From NCBI RefSeq assembly GCF_963924675.1, contig NC_089226.1:51725124-51789123 (forward strand): a DNA stretch of 64,000 nt, written 5' to 3'. Below the pieces are notes generated by a model. That model saw nothing but the letters and a program-made list of their open reading frames with translations, was not told the DNA's origin and did not search any database. A program made the position numbers and the translations under genes. The stretch is from Phocoena phocoena (Eukaryota > Chordata > Mammalia > Artiodactyla > Phocoenidae). Positions 1-10,430 of this stretch are shown here, in pieces (position 1 is the stretch's first letter; every line of letters begins with the position of its first letter).

Positions 1-105
1 CAAAAAACTGGCAATGCTTAATTAAGTTTCATAAAATAAAAACAGTGAGTACTAAAAACAGTAGTAAGAATAAAATTAATAATTGAGTGTTTGCTGTATG
101 CCATG

Positions 106-155
106 GTTTTAAAACGTGGTCCCTAAACCAACAGCATCAGCATCAGCTAAGCTAA
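106..155 (-). mobile_element. MER5-type hAT DNA transposon, distal half (split)
   Basis: The stretch with 'cgtggtccctaaacc' and the repeated 'agcatc' matches one end of the MER5A/5B non-autonomous hAT-Charlie elements as I remember the consensus. The other part lies at about 1062-1176, on the far side of an L1. Strand is given relative to that remembered consensus and is uncertain because the ends are inverted repeats. Confidence 0.6.
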
Positions 156-162
156 GCTACAA

Positions 163-498
163 TGAGGTTATCACCTCACACGGGTCAGAATGGCCATCAT
201 CAAAAAGTCTACAAACAATAAATGCTGGAGAAGAGATGGAGAAAAAAGAACTCTCCTACACTGTTAGTGAGAATGTAAATCGGTACAGCCATTAGGGAGA
301 CCAGTATGGAGGTTCCTTAGAAAAATAAAAAAAGAGTTACCATATGATCCTGTTATCCCACTCCACTGCATATATCTGGAGGAAACTCTAATTCGAAAAG
401 ATACATGCACTACAGTGTTCACTGCAGCACTATTTACAATAGCCAAGACATGGAAGCAACCTAAATGTCCATCGAGAGATGAATGGATAAAGAAGATG

Positions 499-541
<43 letters not shown>

Positions 542-1056
542 ATTATATATATATATATAATGGAATGTTACTCACCCATAAAAAAGAATGAAATAACACC
601 ATTTGCAGCAACATGGATGGACCCAGAGATTATCATACTAAGTGAAGTAAACCAGACAGAGAAAGATAAATATCCTATGATATTGTTTATATGTGAAAAA
701 AAGATACAAATGAACTAATGTACAAAACAGAAACAGACTCACATACTTAGAGAATGAATTTATGGTTACCAGGGGGTAAGGGGGTGGGGAGGAATAGATA
801 AGGGCTTTGGGAATGACATGTACACACTGCTATGTTTAAACTAGATAACCAACAAAGACCTACTGTACAGCACAGGGAACCCTACTCAGTACTCTGTGAT
901 AACCCAAATGGGAAAAGAATTTGAAAAAGAAAAGATACATGTATATGTATAACTGAATCACTTTGCTGTACACCTGAAACTAACATGACATTGTTAATCA
1001 ACTATGCTCCAATACAAAATAAAAAATTAAAAACAAACAAACAACAAACAAAAAAG
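163..1056 (+). mobile_element. 5'-truncated L1, 3' end of ORF2 plus 3' UTR
   Basis: The sense strand contains the C-terminal ORF2 region (the 'caacatggatggaccc' block at 610-626) and a cetartiodactyl-type 3' UTR that ends in an A-rich tail near 1020-1056. The element begins deep in ORF2, so it was truncated on insertion and has no coding capacity. It sits inside a MER5 element, so it is the younger of the two. A TA microsatellite interrupts it at 500-558. Confidence 0.85.
500..558. repeat. (TA)n microsatellite inside L1
   Basis: Alternating AT runs from 500 to 538 and again from 544 to 558, separated by a short 'cacatt'-like break. It replaces the part of L1 ORF2 where consensus copies carry a short 'acatatatac'. 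Confidence 0.95.
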
Positions 1057-1061
1057 AAATT

Positions 1062-1176
1062 AAGCACTCAGGTTTCCCTCTAGACTGACTAAATCAGAAA
1101 TTCTGGGGTGGGCCCTGGAATCTGTTTTGTAATAAGCCCCCAGGTGATAGAATTGGACACTAAAGTTTGAGAACTT
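1062..1176 (-). mobile_element. MER5-type hAT DNA transposon, proximal half
   Basis: Contains 'aatcagaaattctgggg', 'aagcccccaggtgat' and 'taaagtttgagaac', a series typical of MER5A ending in its terminal inverted repeat. It continues the fragment at 106-155 once the L1 is removed. Confidence 0.75.
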
Positions 1177-1177
1177 T

Positions 1178-1245
1178 CAATAGTTTACATGAGTCATCTC
1201 ATGTAATCCTCATAAGCCTTATGAGTCAGATACTATTCTAGCTTT
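1178..1245 (-). mobile_element. MIR SINE fragment
   Basis: 'catgtaatcctcataagcc' followed by a '(c/a)tatgagtcagatactatt' block is the antisense core/3' part of MIR. Only about 70 bp remain. Confidence 0.5.
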
Positions 1246-1314
1246 GCATTATATATTATATATTGCTGCCTAACCAGTCATCCCAAAATGTGGTGACTTA
1301 AAACGAAAACAATC

Positions 1315-1680
1315 GGGGACTTCCCTGGTGGTGCAGTGGTTAAGAATCCACCTGCCAATGCAGGGGACACGGGTTCGTTCGCTGGTCTGGGAAGATCCCA
1401 CGTCACAGAGCAACTAAGGTCATGCGCCACAGCTACCAAGCCTGAGCTATAGAGCCCATGAGCCACAACTGCTGAGCCCACGTGCCACAACTACTGAAAC
1501 CCATGAGCCTAGAGCCTGTGCTCCACAAGAGAAGCCAACGCAATGAGAAGTCCACACACCGCAACGAAGAGTAGGCCCTGCTCACCACAACTAGAGAAAG
1601 CCCGCACAGCAACAAAGCCCCAACACAGCCAAAAATAAATAAATAAAAATAATAAAGTTCCCTTTAAAAAAAAAAAAAGC
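1315..1680 (+). mobile_element. CHR-type tRNA-derived SINE, long form (copy 1)
   Basis: Begins 'gggacttccctggtgg' with an A-box-like 'tggtgcagtgg' and a B-box region 'gggttcg', then the long tRNA-unrelated body of 'gagccacaactactgag' motifs. It ends in 'aaataaataaat' and an unusual 'gttccctttaaa' tail. Copy 2 follows head to tail and carries the same tail. Substitutions from the related copies in this window suggest an older insertion. Confidence 0.9.
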
Positions 1681-1706
1681 TCATGTATTAAAAAAAAAAA
1701 AAAAAA

Positions 1707-2015
1707 GAATCCACCTGCTAATGCAGGGGACATGGGTTCGATCCCTGGTACAGGAAGATCCCACATGCCATGGAGCATCTAAGCCCATGTGCCACAATTA
1801 CTGAGCCTGTGCTATAGACCCCATGAGCCACAACTACTGAGCCTGCGTGCCTAGAGCCTGTGCTCCTCAACAAGAAGCCACTGCAATGAGAAGCCTGTGC
1901 ACCACAACGAAGAGTAGCCCCTGCTCGCCACAACTAGAGGAAGCCCGCACACAGCAACAAAGACCCAACACAGCCAAAAAATAAATAAATAAATGTTCCT
2001 TTAAATAAATAAATA
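1707..2015 (+). mobile_element. CHR-type SINE, long form (copy 2, lacks first ~28 bp)
   Basis: Starts at 'gaatccacctgc', immediately after an A-run (1690-1706). It therefore lacks the 5' about 28 bp, including the A box. It ends with 'taaataaatgttcctttaaa', the same tail type as copy 1. An imperfect 15-bp duplication (1300-1314 versus 2016-2030, 12 of 15 identical) flanks both copies together. Confidence 0.85.
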
Positions 2016-2452
2016 AAAACAACAGCAATCATTGTGTCATTCTCTCATGATTCTGAGGTTAAGTAACCTCACAGTATGCTTTCACTCATTCAGGGTCTCT
2101 CATATGATTGCAGTCAGATGATGGGGTTAGAATGATCTGAGGGCTCATTTGCACATATGTCTGTGGCCTGTGCCATGGAGACTTAGTGGCTGGGGAGCTG
2201 GAATAGCTGCAACTCTTGAGCATCTCTTTCTAATTCTCTCTAACCTCTTCATCCTGGTAGCTTCTGGGTAGCCAGACTTCTTAGAGGACAGCTTCAAAAG
2301 CAAAAATCCAAGGGGAAAGAGTGAGAGAGAGAAAGGGAAGCAGGAGCTATATCACCTTTTATGACCGAGCCTGGCAAGTCATATGACATCATTTCTCCAT
2401 GCCTACTAGCCAGGCGGTCACAAAGGCCTACACAGGTTGAAAGGGAGAAGCA

Positions 2453-2518
2453 GAGACTCCACTTCTTTTTTTTTTCTAGGAGTATACTCTTCTATCTCTA
2501 GGTGAGACTCCACTTCTT
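2453..2518 (-). mobile_element. Minimal retroinsertion (~36 bp) with 15-bp target duplication
   Basis: The 15-mer 'gagactccacttctt' occurs at 2453-2467 and again, identically, at 2504-2518. Between them is a run of T (about 8 beyond the duplication) followed by about 28 bp of non-repetitive sequence. This is the shape of a retroposed RNA end inserted antisense: poly(A) on the minus strand plus a very short body. The source RNA is not recognised. Confidence 0.65.
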
Positions 2519-2589
2519 GATGAGGGAATTGAGTGTCAGACTGGAAATATTTTTCCACTAATCTTTATAGAATATAATCTCCTACAATC

Positions 2590-2690
2590 TCCATTTTTCA
2601 TCTAAGAAAATAGAGATGGAGGAATGATAAATAACTTGCCTAAGATTTCTTAGTAAATGGTAGAACAGAGATTTAAGCTGAGAGGTAGCA
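2590..2690 (-). mobile_element. MIR fragment
   Basis: 'catctaagaaaatagagatgg' then 'aataacttgcctaagattt' and 'aatggtagaacagagattt' follow the antisense MIR core order (bits cognate to the oligo-A, 'taacttgcccaagg' and 'ggcagagc' blocks). Confidence 0.65.
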
Positions 2691-2789
2691 GTCTTTATCA
2701 GAATGCAATACTGGTTTCCATACAGTTTACTCTCAACCAAGTGTATATGGAATATTTAACATTGATTATTTATTTCTGTCATCAAGAAC

Positions 2790-2900
2790 CCAGGGCAATC
2801 TATACCATTACTTTTGCTGTTTTGCAGATGGGACAACTAGGGGTTAGAGACATTAAATAGCTTTTCCAAGTGTGCATGCCAGAATTTGAATACAGGTGGT
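2790..2900 (-). mobile_element. MIR fragment
   Basis: 'ttttgcagatgggacaac', 'ggttagagacattaaatagc' and 'ccagaatttgaatacagg' are antisense MIR blocks in the right order. Confidence 0.55.
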
Positions 2901-4080
2901 ATTTCTCCAAAACATGAAATCAAGCGTAGCACTATGTCGCTGTTTTCTTTTATCTATTATGATCACTCATATCATGAATACATATGTATTTTTGTCATGT
3001 ATTTTAGTGTTTCTGTTTTCTTCTCTGCAATTTCTGCCTTTCTCAATTTATAAAATCATAATTGTTTCTTATTCCCATAATTTAAAATAAATTGCTCTAC
3101 TTCCAGAAGTATACCTTTACCCTGAGTTAGGGATAGTGCCACTTTCTCTAGAAACTACACTGAAAGATTAATGTGATGGCTTAGTCTAGCAAGAAGGGCA
3201 GAAAGATGTCAAAGACAATAGGGAAAAGTTGAGGAAACTTGGCATATTTTTGCTGAAAATAAGAGATTAATGGAGGATAAAATTGATGCCTGAAAATATG
3301 TAAATATTAGTCATGGGGAAGAATCTAAACTTATGTGTAGCTCTCATGACAGGAAAGATATAAAACTAATGGTTATATATTTCAGGTAGGCAGATTTCGA
3401 TATAGAACAAAGCCCTTTATAATGAGGACTGCATGGCAATGAAATGGATTCCTAAGAGGTATATCTGTACTTGTGGTTGAAAAAATGTCAAAGAGATCAG
3501 CTGCCCAGTTATTGAAAATATTGCAGAAGAGCTTCCAACACTGGATAAATTGTCAAAGGGGATGGCATGTAAGACTGCTTCTAGTCCTAAGATTTTAAGA
3601 TCACTGAGCAATTTATTGAGGATGTCCCTTCCACTGAACAGCGCTAGAACACCCAGGCATTCTCTCAGGCTTAAGTGAGCATTAGACTCTTGAGACTACA
3701 AGGGGCCCCACTGGGAATCTACCAGGATGACAAGAGGAGAGGGGATGCAGCTTGCCCACAGGACATGTCAACTCTTCCTTTTGTGGCAGTCCATGTAGCA
3801 GGTCACACAGCCATCTGAAAGCTGTCTTCTTTCCAGGTGACAACTTCAGGTCCAAGGAGACAAGATTGGTGGGTATAGGGCTGCTCTGGCTTAGAAGCTT
3901 CATATTCCAGAAGAGTCAATATCTGTCTTAACACCCCACATGAATAGCTTCTAGGGTGACCACCACATATTCATACAATACACATTACACAACACTCAGA
4001 GAATCCCAAAGCATGGTGTATTTATGTATTTATAGTTTGTTTATAGTTTTTCCCAATCCAGATGTACTTTAACACTCAGG
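2900..4080. other. Unassigned non-coding stretch
   Basis: About 1.2 kb with no recognisable repeat consensus and no supported gene. Minus-strand frames of 60-73 codons at 3417-3611 and 3682-3903 show no domain, no repeat-like protein and no splice context. Confidence 0.5.
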
Positions 4081-4081
4081 G

Positions 4082-4295
4082 TTATTTTATTTATTTATTT
4101 TTTGTGGTACACGGGCCTCTCACTGTTGTGGCCTCTCCCGTTGCGGAGCACAGGCTCCGGACGTGCAGGCTCAGCGGCCGTGGCTCACGGGCCCAGCCGC
4201 TCCACGGCATGTGGGATCTTCCCAGACCGGGGCACGAAGCCGTGTCCCCTGCATCGGCAGGCGGACTCTCAACCACTGCGCCACCAGGGAAGCCC
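4082..4295 (-). mobile_element. CHR-type SINE, short form
   Basis: Antisense copy: T-rich tail at 4082-4103 (broken by A), then 'gtggtacacgggcctctcac' through to 'accagggaagccc'. It retains the tRNA-derived head (antisense A box in 'ccactgcgcca', B-box region near 4230-4245). No convincing target duplication is visible. An inverted copy of its 5' 15 bp lies directly beyond its 5' end. Confidence 0.92.
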
Positions 4296-4331
4296 CCAGG
4301 CTTCCCTGGTGGCAACATTAGCGATGTTGCC
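4280..4331. repeat. Two adjacent perfect inverted repeats at a SINE 5' end
   Basis: Arm 1 is the 15-mer at 4280-4294 (antisense SINE start), a 4-nt loop, and its exact complement at 4299-4313. It is followed by an 8-bp perfect inverted repeat, 'ggcaacat' (4311-4318) and 'atgttgcc' (4324-4331), around a 5-nt loop. The first arm pair is a back-copy of the SINE's terminal 15 bp. Confidence 0.85.
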
Positions 4332-4469
4332 TAGAAACGTGTTGACTTTCTTACTCTTATCAGTTTTTTCAGGGTAGCTGAGCTAGAGAATTAACTCAAG
4401 GTGGTTCTCATGCAGCAGGGGTGGTATTTCGTTGACATTGTGCCTACAGTAGCATCAGAAATGTAATGT

Positions 4470-4715
4470 GATATCAACTCCATTCTGAAGCACTTGCCAG
4501 TGTCAGGCCCTTTGCTAAATAGCTTAAATGCAAGATTTCATTTCATCTTCAAAGCATCCCTATGTCCTAGCTACTATTTGTAGCCCCATTTTATAGACAA
4601 CAAATTAAGTCTTGAGAGAATAAGGAATTTTTCAAGGTCATCCAGCTAGTGACAGGGTCTAAATCTGGATCTGGTTTTGCCTGTCTCCACAGTCTGAGCT
4701 CTTAACCACTTGTTT
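4470..4715 (-). mobile_element. MIR, nearly full length
   Basis: Carries the antisense series 'gtgtcaggccctttgctaa', 'cattttatagacaacaaa', 'tcaaggtcatccagctagtg' and the final 'ctgagctcttaacca' that corresponds to the MIR tRNA-like start. Confidence 0.8.
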
Positions 4716-4721
4716 GCTCAC

Positions 4722-4950
4722 CAACTGTGTATTGACCTTCAAGTCTGTGTCAAGAACTTTGCTAGGAGCTAGGGATAAAGAATTGAACAAGACACATATG
4801 GAACCTATATACTGCATGTAGCAACAACCTGTGCTAAATAATAACCATTACAGATTGAAAATGTCTAAGTACTAAATTATATTAAAGAAAAATGTCACTG
4901 ATGCCAGGGATGTGAGCAGTAAACTATTAAGTTAACTAAGTAGCTTCCCA
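4722..4950 (-). mobile_element. L2 3' end fragment
   Basis: 'tgtattgacc ... tttgctaggagctagggata ... gaattgaacaagacac' is the antisense of the common L2 3' terminus. Confidence 0.6.
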
Positions 4951-5345
4951 AATAAGATAACTTGGGGTGACCAAGACCACCCAACAAACTCTGCTTCTTC
5001 CCTAGATTTGATCAAATAAAAGAGGCAAATAAAGACCTGAGATTCCTGTAATTTTGGAAGACTTTATGAAAGTCTTTATTGCTACCTCAATAGAAAAAAA
5101 CAAAGATACCATTGTCTACTTTATTATATTCTTTTGAGGAATGAAAGTTAATTTAATAGTAGTGGCTACTTCAAGATAAATGAGTTTTACCTATACTTAG
5201 ATTGAATAGAAGAATAATACAGGATTAAATTCCATTTACGTTTATCATGACTTTGACTGGGTGTCGCATGGATGGACTTGAGTCCCCATTCTCAGTCTTG
5301 GCATGGGAAGAGAAAGACTTATGGATTTGAAAGTGGCTTCAGGGC
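4950..5345. other. Unassigned stretch
   Basis: AT-rich, about 400 bp. No repeat or gene recognised. Confidence 0.5.
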
Positions 5346-5347
5346 AG

Positions 5348-5530
5348 CGTTTCCAGATAAAATGCAGAACACTCAGTTAAATTTGAATTTCTGATAAACA
5401 AATTTCTACTCTAAGTATATCTCAAATATTGCACAGAACATACTTTTACTAAAAATGATTTGTTTTTTGACTAAAGTTCAAATTTAGCTGGATGCCCTGT
5501 ATTTTCATTTGCTAAATCTGGCAACTCTGC
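5348..5530. mobile_element. Palindromic MITE-like DNA transposon fossil
   Basis: The left half 'ccagataaaatgcag ... ttaaatttgaatttctgataaac' and the right half 'actaaagttcaaatttagct ... tgctaaatctggcaac' are diverged inverted repeats of one another around 'aaatattgca'. This matches a widespread mammalian palindromic DNA element. I do not trust my memory for its exact MER number. Confidence 0.7.
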
Positions 5531-5609
5531 GTCAGGGGTCCATGTGCCTAGCATTGCCAACCTGATTTTGCAGAGCTGGGACATACTCCGCCCTCTGGGA
5601 ATGCATTTA

Positions 5610-5715
5610 TTTTTTCTTTAGCCAGTAAATGTTTACAGAAGCCTACTGTCTGAGATGCATGTGCATATTGCAGGTGAAAAATATTGTGAAAGTCAAGAAA
5701 TACATCAATTAAAAT
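5610..5715 (-). mobile_element. Possible L2 3' fragment
   Basis: 'agtaaatgtttacagaagcctactgtctgagatgcatgtgc' resembles antisense L2 terminal sequence but is strongly diverged. Confidence 0.35.
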
Positions 5716-5749
5716 GACCACAAAATGGCCAGTATTTATAAAGGTGTAT

Positions 5750-5970
5750 TCTCAGTGTCTGCAAACACTGCTGAGCCCATAGGTGTATTCTTTCACTAGA
5801 TCTTTATATCAACCCCAAGAAGTAGGTGTATTTAATATAAGAAGGAACTGAGATGTGAGACTTGGAGATGGTAAGTCACTTACACTACTGCACATGGATG
5901 ATACATGGCAGAGCCAGGATGGAGGCCTTGGGCTGCTTAATGCCAGAGCCTGAGCTTTGACCCATATACT
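5750..5970 (-). mobile_element. MIR
   Basis: Antisense blocks: 'atcaaccccaagaagtaggtg', 'gaaggaactgagatgtgag', 'ggcagagccaggatgg', 'ccagagcctgagc'. The end blocks are clear, the middle is diverged. Confidence 0.75.
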
Positions 5971-6009
5971 ACACTAAAATGGCATTGGATAAATACAGTT
6001 GGCTGAGAA

Positions 6010-6165
6010 AGGCTCACTACGAAAGTGCTTTGAATTAGATTTTGTAGTGGAATTAGGAATGGACCAAGTCAAAAAAATGGATGATGGAAGTGAGGACAGT
6101 CTTCTTGAGAAAATACCATGTCTGAAGAGTAGGAGAAAGGCAGGAAATGGGTAGGAAACCAGACA
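6010..6165 (-). mobile_element. Possible L2 fragment
   Basis: 'gaagtgaggacagtcttcttgag' and 'ggagaaaggcaggaaatgg' follow the antisense L2 3' region loosely. Confidence 0.35.
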
Positions 6166-6379
6166 ATGTTAGGTTTGGCATTCACCTCTTCAAGAAATAT
6201 TTCCTGATTACTCCATCTTGGTCAAATACTGGTAATTTCTATTTATGGAGAACCACAAGTTAGGATCACTTTATTTTAATGATAAGGATATGGTACAATC
6301 AAATACTTAAAATTAATGTTGTCCCCAATGTGAATATAATAGCAAATAAATATAATAATGAACACAACGATAATACACA

Positions 6380-6590
6380 AGTATTCACTATGGGCCAGAA
6401 ATAGTTCAATGTACTTTACATGTATTAACACATACAGTCCCACAGCAACTCTATGAATTAGGTATAATTTTTGTCTCATTTTAAAGGAGAAGAAATTGAG
6501 GAATAGCAAGTTAAAATAACTTGCCCAAGAGTGACACTTCCAAAAGTAAATGTTTAAGTTGCACTCTCCCAAGTTCTAGCTATCCTTGTT
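6380..6590 (-). mobile_element. MIR
   Basis: 'cactatgggccagaaatagt', 'cccacagcaactctatgaatt', 'cattttaaaggagaagaaa', 'aataacttgcccaagagtg' in the antisense MIR order. Confidence 0.75.
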
Positions 6591-7055
6591 TGTCAGCTGG
6601 TTCATGGAAGTCTGATTCTGGACTAGGAAGGCTGGGCTATCAAGGTGCAGTGTACAGTAATCCTAGCAGTCTGAAAGCTGAATGCACACAAGTAATTTTA
6701 CATAATTAATTTAATTCAACATTTTTTTTAAAATTCAGTGCTGACATCCCCGTGAAAAGCCTTCTGGAATGCTTGCCTATGCAGATTTTCATAATCAGAA
6801 GGCAACAGGAGACAAGCAGTAGCACAGGCTACTGAAAATGAAGTTCTAGACATATTCAGATGATGGGGTAACTGGGGAGGCTGCTCAAGCAGGCAGGTCG
6901 TGAACAATAAATGAGATGTCAACAGGCAAATCCGAGGAGCTTAGTAAAATATTTCAGACACAGAATTGTGCTGACAGTCTTATATGGGTGTGTGTTCGAG
7001 GAAGCAATGTTGGAGTATGAGAAGTGATACAAGTAAAATGTAAGGGTCGAATGTG
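6590..7055. other. Unassigned stretch
   Basis: No repeat, RNA gene or supported reading frame seen. The antisense 64-codon frame at 6728-6922 has no recognisable domain. Confidence 0.5.
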
Positions 7056-7059
7056 TGCT

Positions 7060-7215
7060 AGGTGGCTTCTACTTGCACTAAATTATTTGTTTTGCTATCA
7101 GAGCACACGAATGGACATTATTATACCCATTTGACAGCTAGAGACTGAGGCATAGAAAAGTTATATGTAGTGGCCAAGGACACATAATTAGTAAGTAGAA
7201 AACAGTATTTCTTAC
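7060..7215 (-). mobile_element. MIR fragment
   Basis: 'attatacccatttgacagct', 'gagactgaggcatagaaaag' and 'ggacacataattagtaag' are antisense MIR core blocks. Confidence 0.7.
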
Positions 7216-7499
7216 TAATGGTCACTTCTCTTATTGCGAAAACATATCTACTTTCCATCTATTCATTTATTTCCCCAAATATTTAATCAGTTTCTGTGGA
7301 AGCACTTTTATTTTGTAGTAAACAAAACAGTCACAGCTCCTGAAAACATGGGGCTGTCAGTCTCTCATTTATACTGTCCCTGTCATCTGATATTAATTGG
7401 TTGTTTCATTTTTTATTTTTGTAATTGTGAATACCTTGTGTCATTTAGCATAGATCACATCTGTTCTGGATTGAGGAAAGATGAAAGTATTGGCTGAGG

Positions 7500-8055
7500 T
7501 TTGAGCTAGGTAGGATCCAGGGCAGAAAGTTAAAAAAAAAAGAAAAACTCAAGTTGGTGTGGCTGTCAATCTGGTACGTTGTCCAAATGCTAAACTGAAA
7601 AGCAAATCAATAGTTGTCTACCGTGGGACTTCCAGAAACAAGTCATTGTCTGTGCTTAATTAAAATGCCAGACTGACATCTGACACATCAGAAGTCTATG
7701 ACAGCTTCAGATGGTTACATTATAGGAGAAGTTGCAATGATGGGGAAACAGAGAAGGTGAAATGGTACCCAGAGCCCTGGCCTACATTTAGGGTCAAAAT
7801 CAGCCCATTCTCTAATCACCTGGGCATTGTTGGTACAACAGTATACTTGTATTTGTGAATATGCAGAAGTTCATATTTTTCTCCTTCCAAAGTGCTGAAG
7901 GGAAGGGAGTACAACCCAGACTGCAAGGGTGGATTGTGACAGATCCTGGACTTTCTTCATCTATTAATTAAAGATGAAGACATTTTTACAATTTAAATCC
8001 AAGGAAGGAAGACCTGGGCCAAAATACCTTCAGGGAAAATTTTAATTTTTAAACT
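7500..8055. other. Unassigned stretch
   Basis: About 550 bp with a short A-run at 7530-7545. Nothing recognisable. Confidence 0.5.
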
Positions 8056-8059
8056 TCAG

Positions 8060-8560
8060 TGGATCACAAGTTTTCATGACCTACAAAGGCTTTCCACGAT
8101 TTCATCACCTCTCCTTAAGCCCTGATCTCACCTTCCACAGCTGCCTGCCTGCCTGCCTTGCTCAGTTCTCCCATCCCTCTGGTTTGCTACTCAGGCCTTC
8201 AAAACGCTCTCCACCACAGGGCCTTTGGATCTTCTTTCCTTTCTGTCTCAAATTCCTTTCGCTAGATATCTGCCTCCTCAATGCTCAATGCCACTCTGAC
8301 TGACGCTCTTATTTCTAAATCACAGTTAAGAAACCCAGCCCTTTTATTTACTCTATTTATTTTATCCATAGTAATTATGGCTTTCAGAAATATTTTATAA
8401 TTTATGTATTCTATTTATTATTTATTGTCTGGATTTCTTAATAATACACAATCTCTATATGGGCAGGGGTTACTTTTCTCTTTTCACTAATGAGTCTCAA
8501 GTGTTTAGGAACACACCCTGCATGTCATAGCCTGTCAATAAGTGTTTGTTGAAAGAGTGA
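8060..8560 (+). mobile_element. L2 LINE 3' end
   Basis: Sense L2: 'cctacaaaggctttccacg' (ORF end), 'ccaccacagggcctttgga', 'gatatctgcc', then the 3' UTR with 'gggcaggggttac' and the terminal 'caataagtgtttgttgaa'. About 500 bp with clear collinearity to the L2 3' end. Confidence 0.8.
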
Positions 8561-8579
8561 CAGCATTTTCTCATATGTA

Positions 8580-9578
8580 ATATTCCACAAGCGCACACCT
8601 ACATTCACATCATCCTGCCCAGATTTTAGGTTAATTCTGATTCACAGCTTTGCTCAAAATGAAATATAAAGTGCTTATAATCTAGCATAAAAAACTGATC
8701 TCAAAGTGGAGGTCTGGTCTATCAGTGCCCTACAGGATGAGTTAGGTCTTAGTAAAGTACACATTCTTTAGTAGAGCTGTTTGTTTGTTTTTCTGGAAGG
8801 GGAGCCACAAATTGGAAATCTCTACCATGTTATCTAGTGTAAGAATTGTTTTTTGCTTATAAAATTAGAAATTAACAAGAAAATGCCCAGAAAAACAAGT
8901 CAATCAAATTTTACTTTTTCTTTCCAAACCCTTCACAATAATTCGGTACAAAATAAACTTTAAAAGAAAACCACAACTGAAATTACCAACTATTTCGAAA
9001 TGAAAACCAATCAGTTCACTCCACATGCTTTTGGTAACAGTCAAATATAAACATATAGACTTAAATGAAATTATTAGAAAGCAAAATGAGTAAGTTTTAC
9101 CTAAGTTCCAAACTCAAAAGTATAAGAAAAAGAAAATAGAAGTGGATTTGATTTATAAAGTAATTTTTTGAATGAGTGTTTCAAAATAAATGATGAAATA
9201 GAGAATCTTTGTTAAGTTAAATTATCAAAAGAAAAAGAACAAGGAAGGGAAGGAGAGAGAAAGTGTATAAGAGAGAATTCAAATAAATAAAATTGGGAAT
9301 AAGAAAGGGGGCATAACTACAGATATAGAAAAAATTTAAATATTTTTGAAAGTTTAATGTATATAAAAATAGGTGTAAAAGGATTTTTATTGCATTATCC
9401 TGTGTAATACTGAGTGATTAGAGACAATCTTACTATCCAGCTAGGAAGAGAGTAGTTAAATAGCTTTTGGTATTTCACACTGAAATATTATACAAGAGTT
9501 AAAAAGGTTGAGATAGATATAAATATATACATTTATATACATATATACATTTATATTACCTTCCAGAATACATAACAC

Positions 9579-9609
<31 letters not shown>

Positions 9610-10240
9610 TTATTAGATTAACTGAAAAAAGAAAATAGCAAAATAACATGATCGCCCATATTTGAAAACATTTAAAAAGAAAAATAAATCCCTAGTAAGC
9701 CAAATATATTTTTATTATATATATTTACATAAATTTAAAAAAATCTGGAAATATATAAGGAAAACTCTTAATTCTTATTTCTTCTAAGAGTGGAATGATT
9801 GGCAAGGCTACAAGTAGCCTTTCACTCTTGGCTCTATGCACTTTCTTGTTTGCATTTTTAATAATGAAGATATACTCAAATATTACTTGTATAATAAAAA
9901 TTTATAAAGTACCCTTATCTATATAAGTAGTATGTAATTATTATAATTAGAACTCTGGTGCCAGTATATTTTTCAGGTAAACAAATGTAGATTCAGATAA
10001 ACATATATTACTTCAAGATAATTCCTTTCTTTGTGAATTTCAGGTTACCTAATCACTGCTAAATCTACTGTCATTAGCTACTGCACTTTGCTGTTTAAAC
10101 AAACGTGCAACCATTTTTAAAAAAATATACATACCTGTGTGTTAGGCTTCCTCCTAGACATTAATATTACAGTAATTAACTATGATGATGATGACAATGT
10201 GATCATCATCATAAACCCATAGAGCTTTGCAGATAGCCAT
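8580..10240. other. AT-rich unassigned stretch with (CA)n
   Basis: No gene or clear repeat. The sequence is very AT-rich, with a TATA/CA simple repeat at 9510-9609 (CA core 9575-9609) and GAT/ATC triplet runs near 10180-10210. Confidence 0.5.
9575..9609. repeat. (CA)n microsatellite
   Basis: Alternating AC dinucleotides with one 'aaac' interruption. Confidence 0.95.
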
Positions 10241-10249
10241 CACAAGTGC

Positions 10250-10430
10250 TTTTGAGTTCATTCTGTATGGAATAAAATAATTTTTTGGAATGGAGAAGTA
10301 ATATGATTAGATTTAGACGTGAGCTGATCTGTTGTCAGATTGGAGGGAGGACTATGATGGAACAGTTTGGAGGCAGAAAGACCAGTTAGGACAGTGAATC
10401 TTCCTTGAGGACACCTCAGAAAAAGTGAGA
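10250..10430 (-). mobile_element. L2 fragment
   Basis: 'agtaatatgattagatttag', 'gattggagggaggact' and 'ttggaggcagaaagaccagttagg' are the well-known antisense blocks of the L2 3' ORF region. Confidence 0.7.

Larger units (their letters stand above)
1250..2455 (-). mobile_element. MLT1-like MaLR LTR, interrupted by SINE pair
   Basis: Reading antisense, 'tattgctgcctaacc ... ccaaaatgtggtgacttaaaac' at about 1258-1305 matches the 3' end of MLT1-class LTRs. After the SINE pair it resumes at 2031 with 'cattctctcatgattctgagg', 'agggtctctcatatgattgcagtc', and 'accttttatgaccgagcctgg' near 2353. The LTR body is about 480 bp without the SINEs. Subfamily assignment is from memory. Confidence 0.6.

Noticed and set aside
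1315..1400. tRNA gene (A box and B box present)
   Set aside because: The boxes belong to the tRNA-derived head of a SINE. There is no cloverleaf acceptor pairing and the same head recurs ten times.
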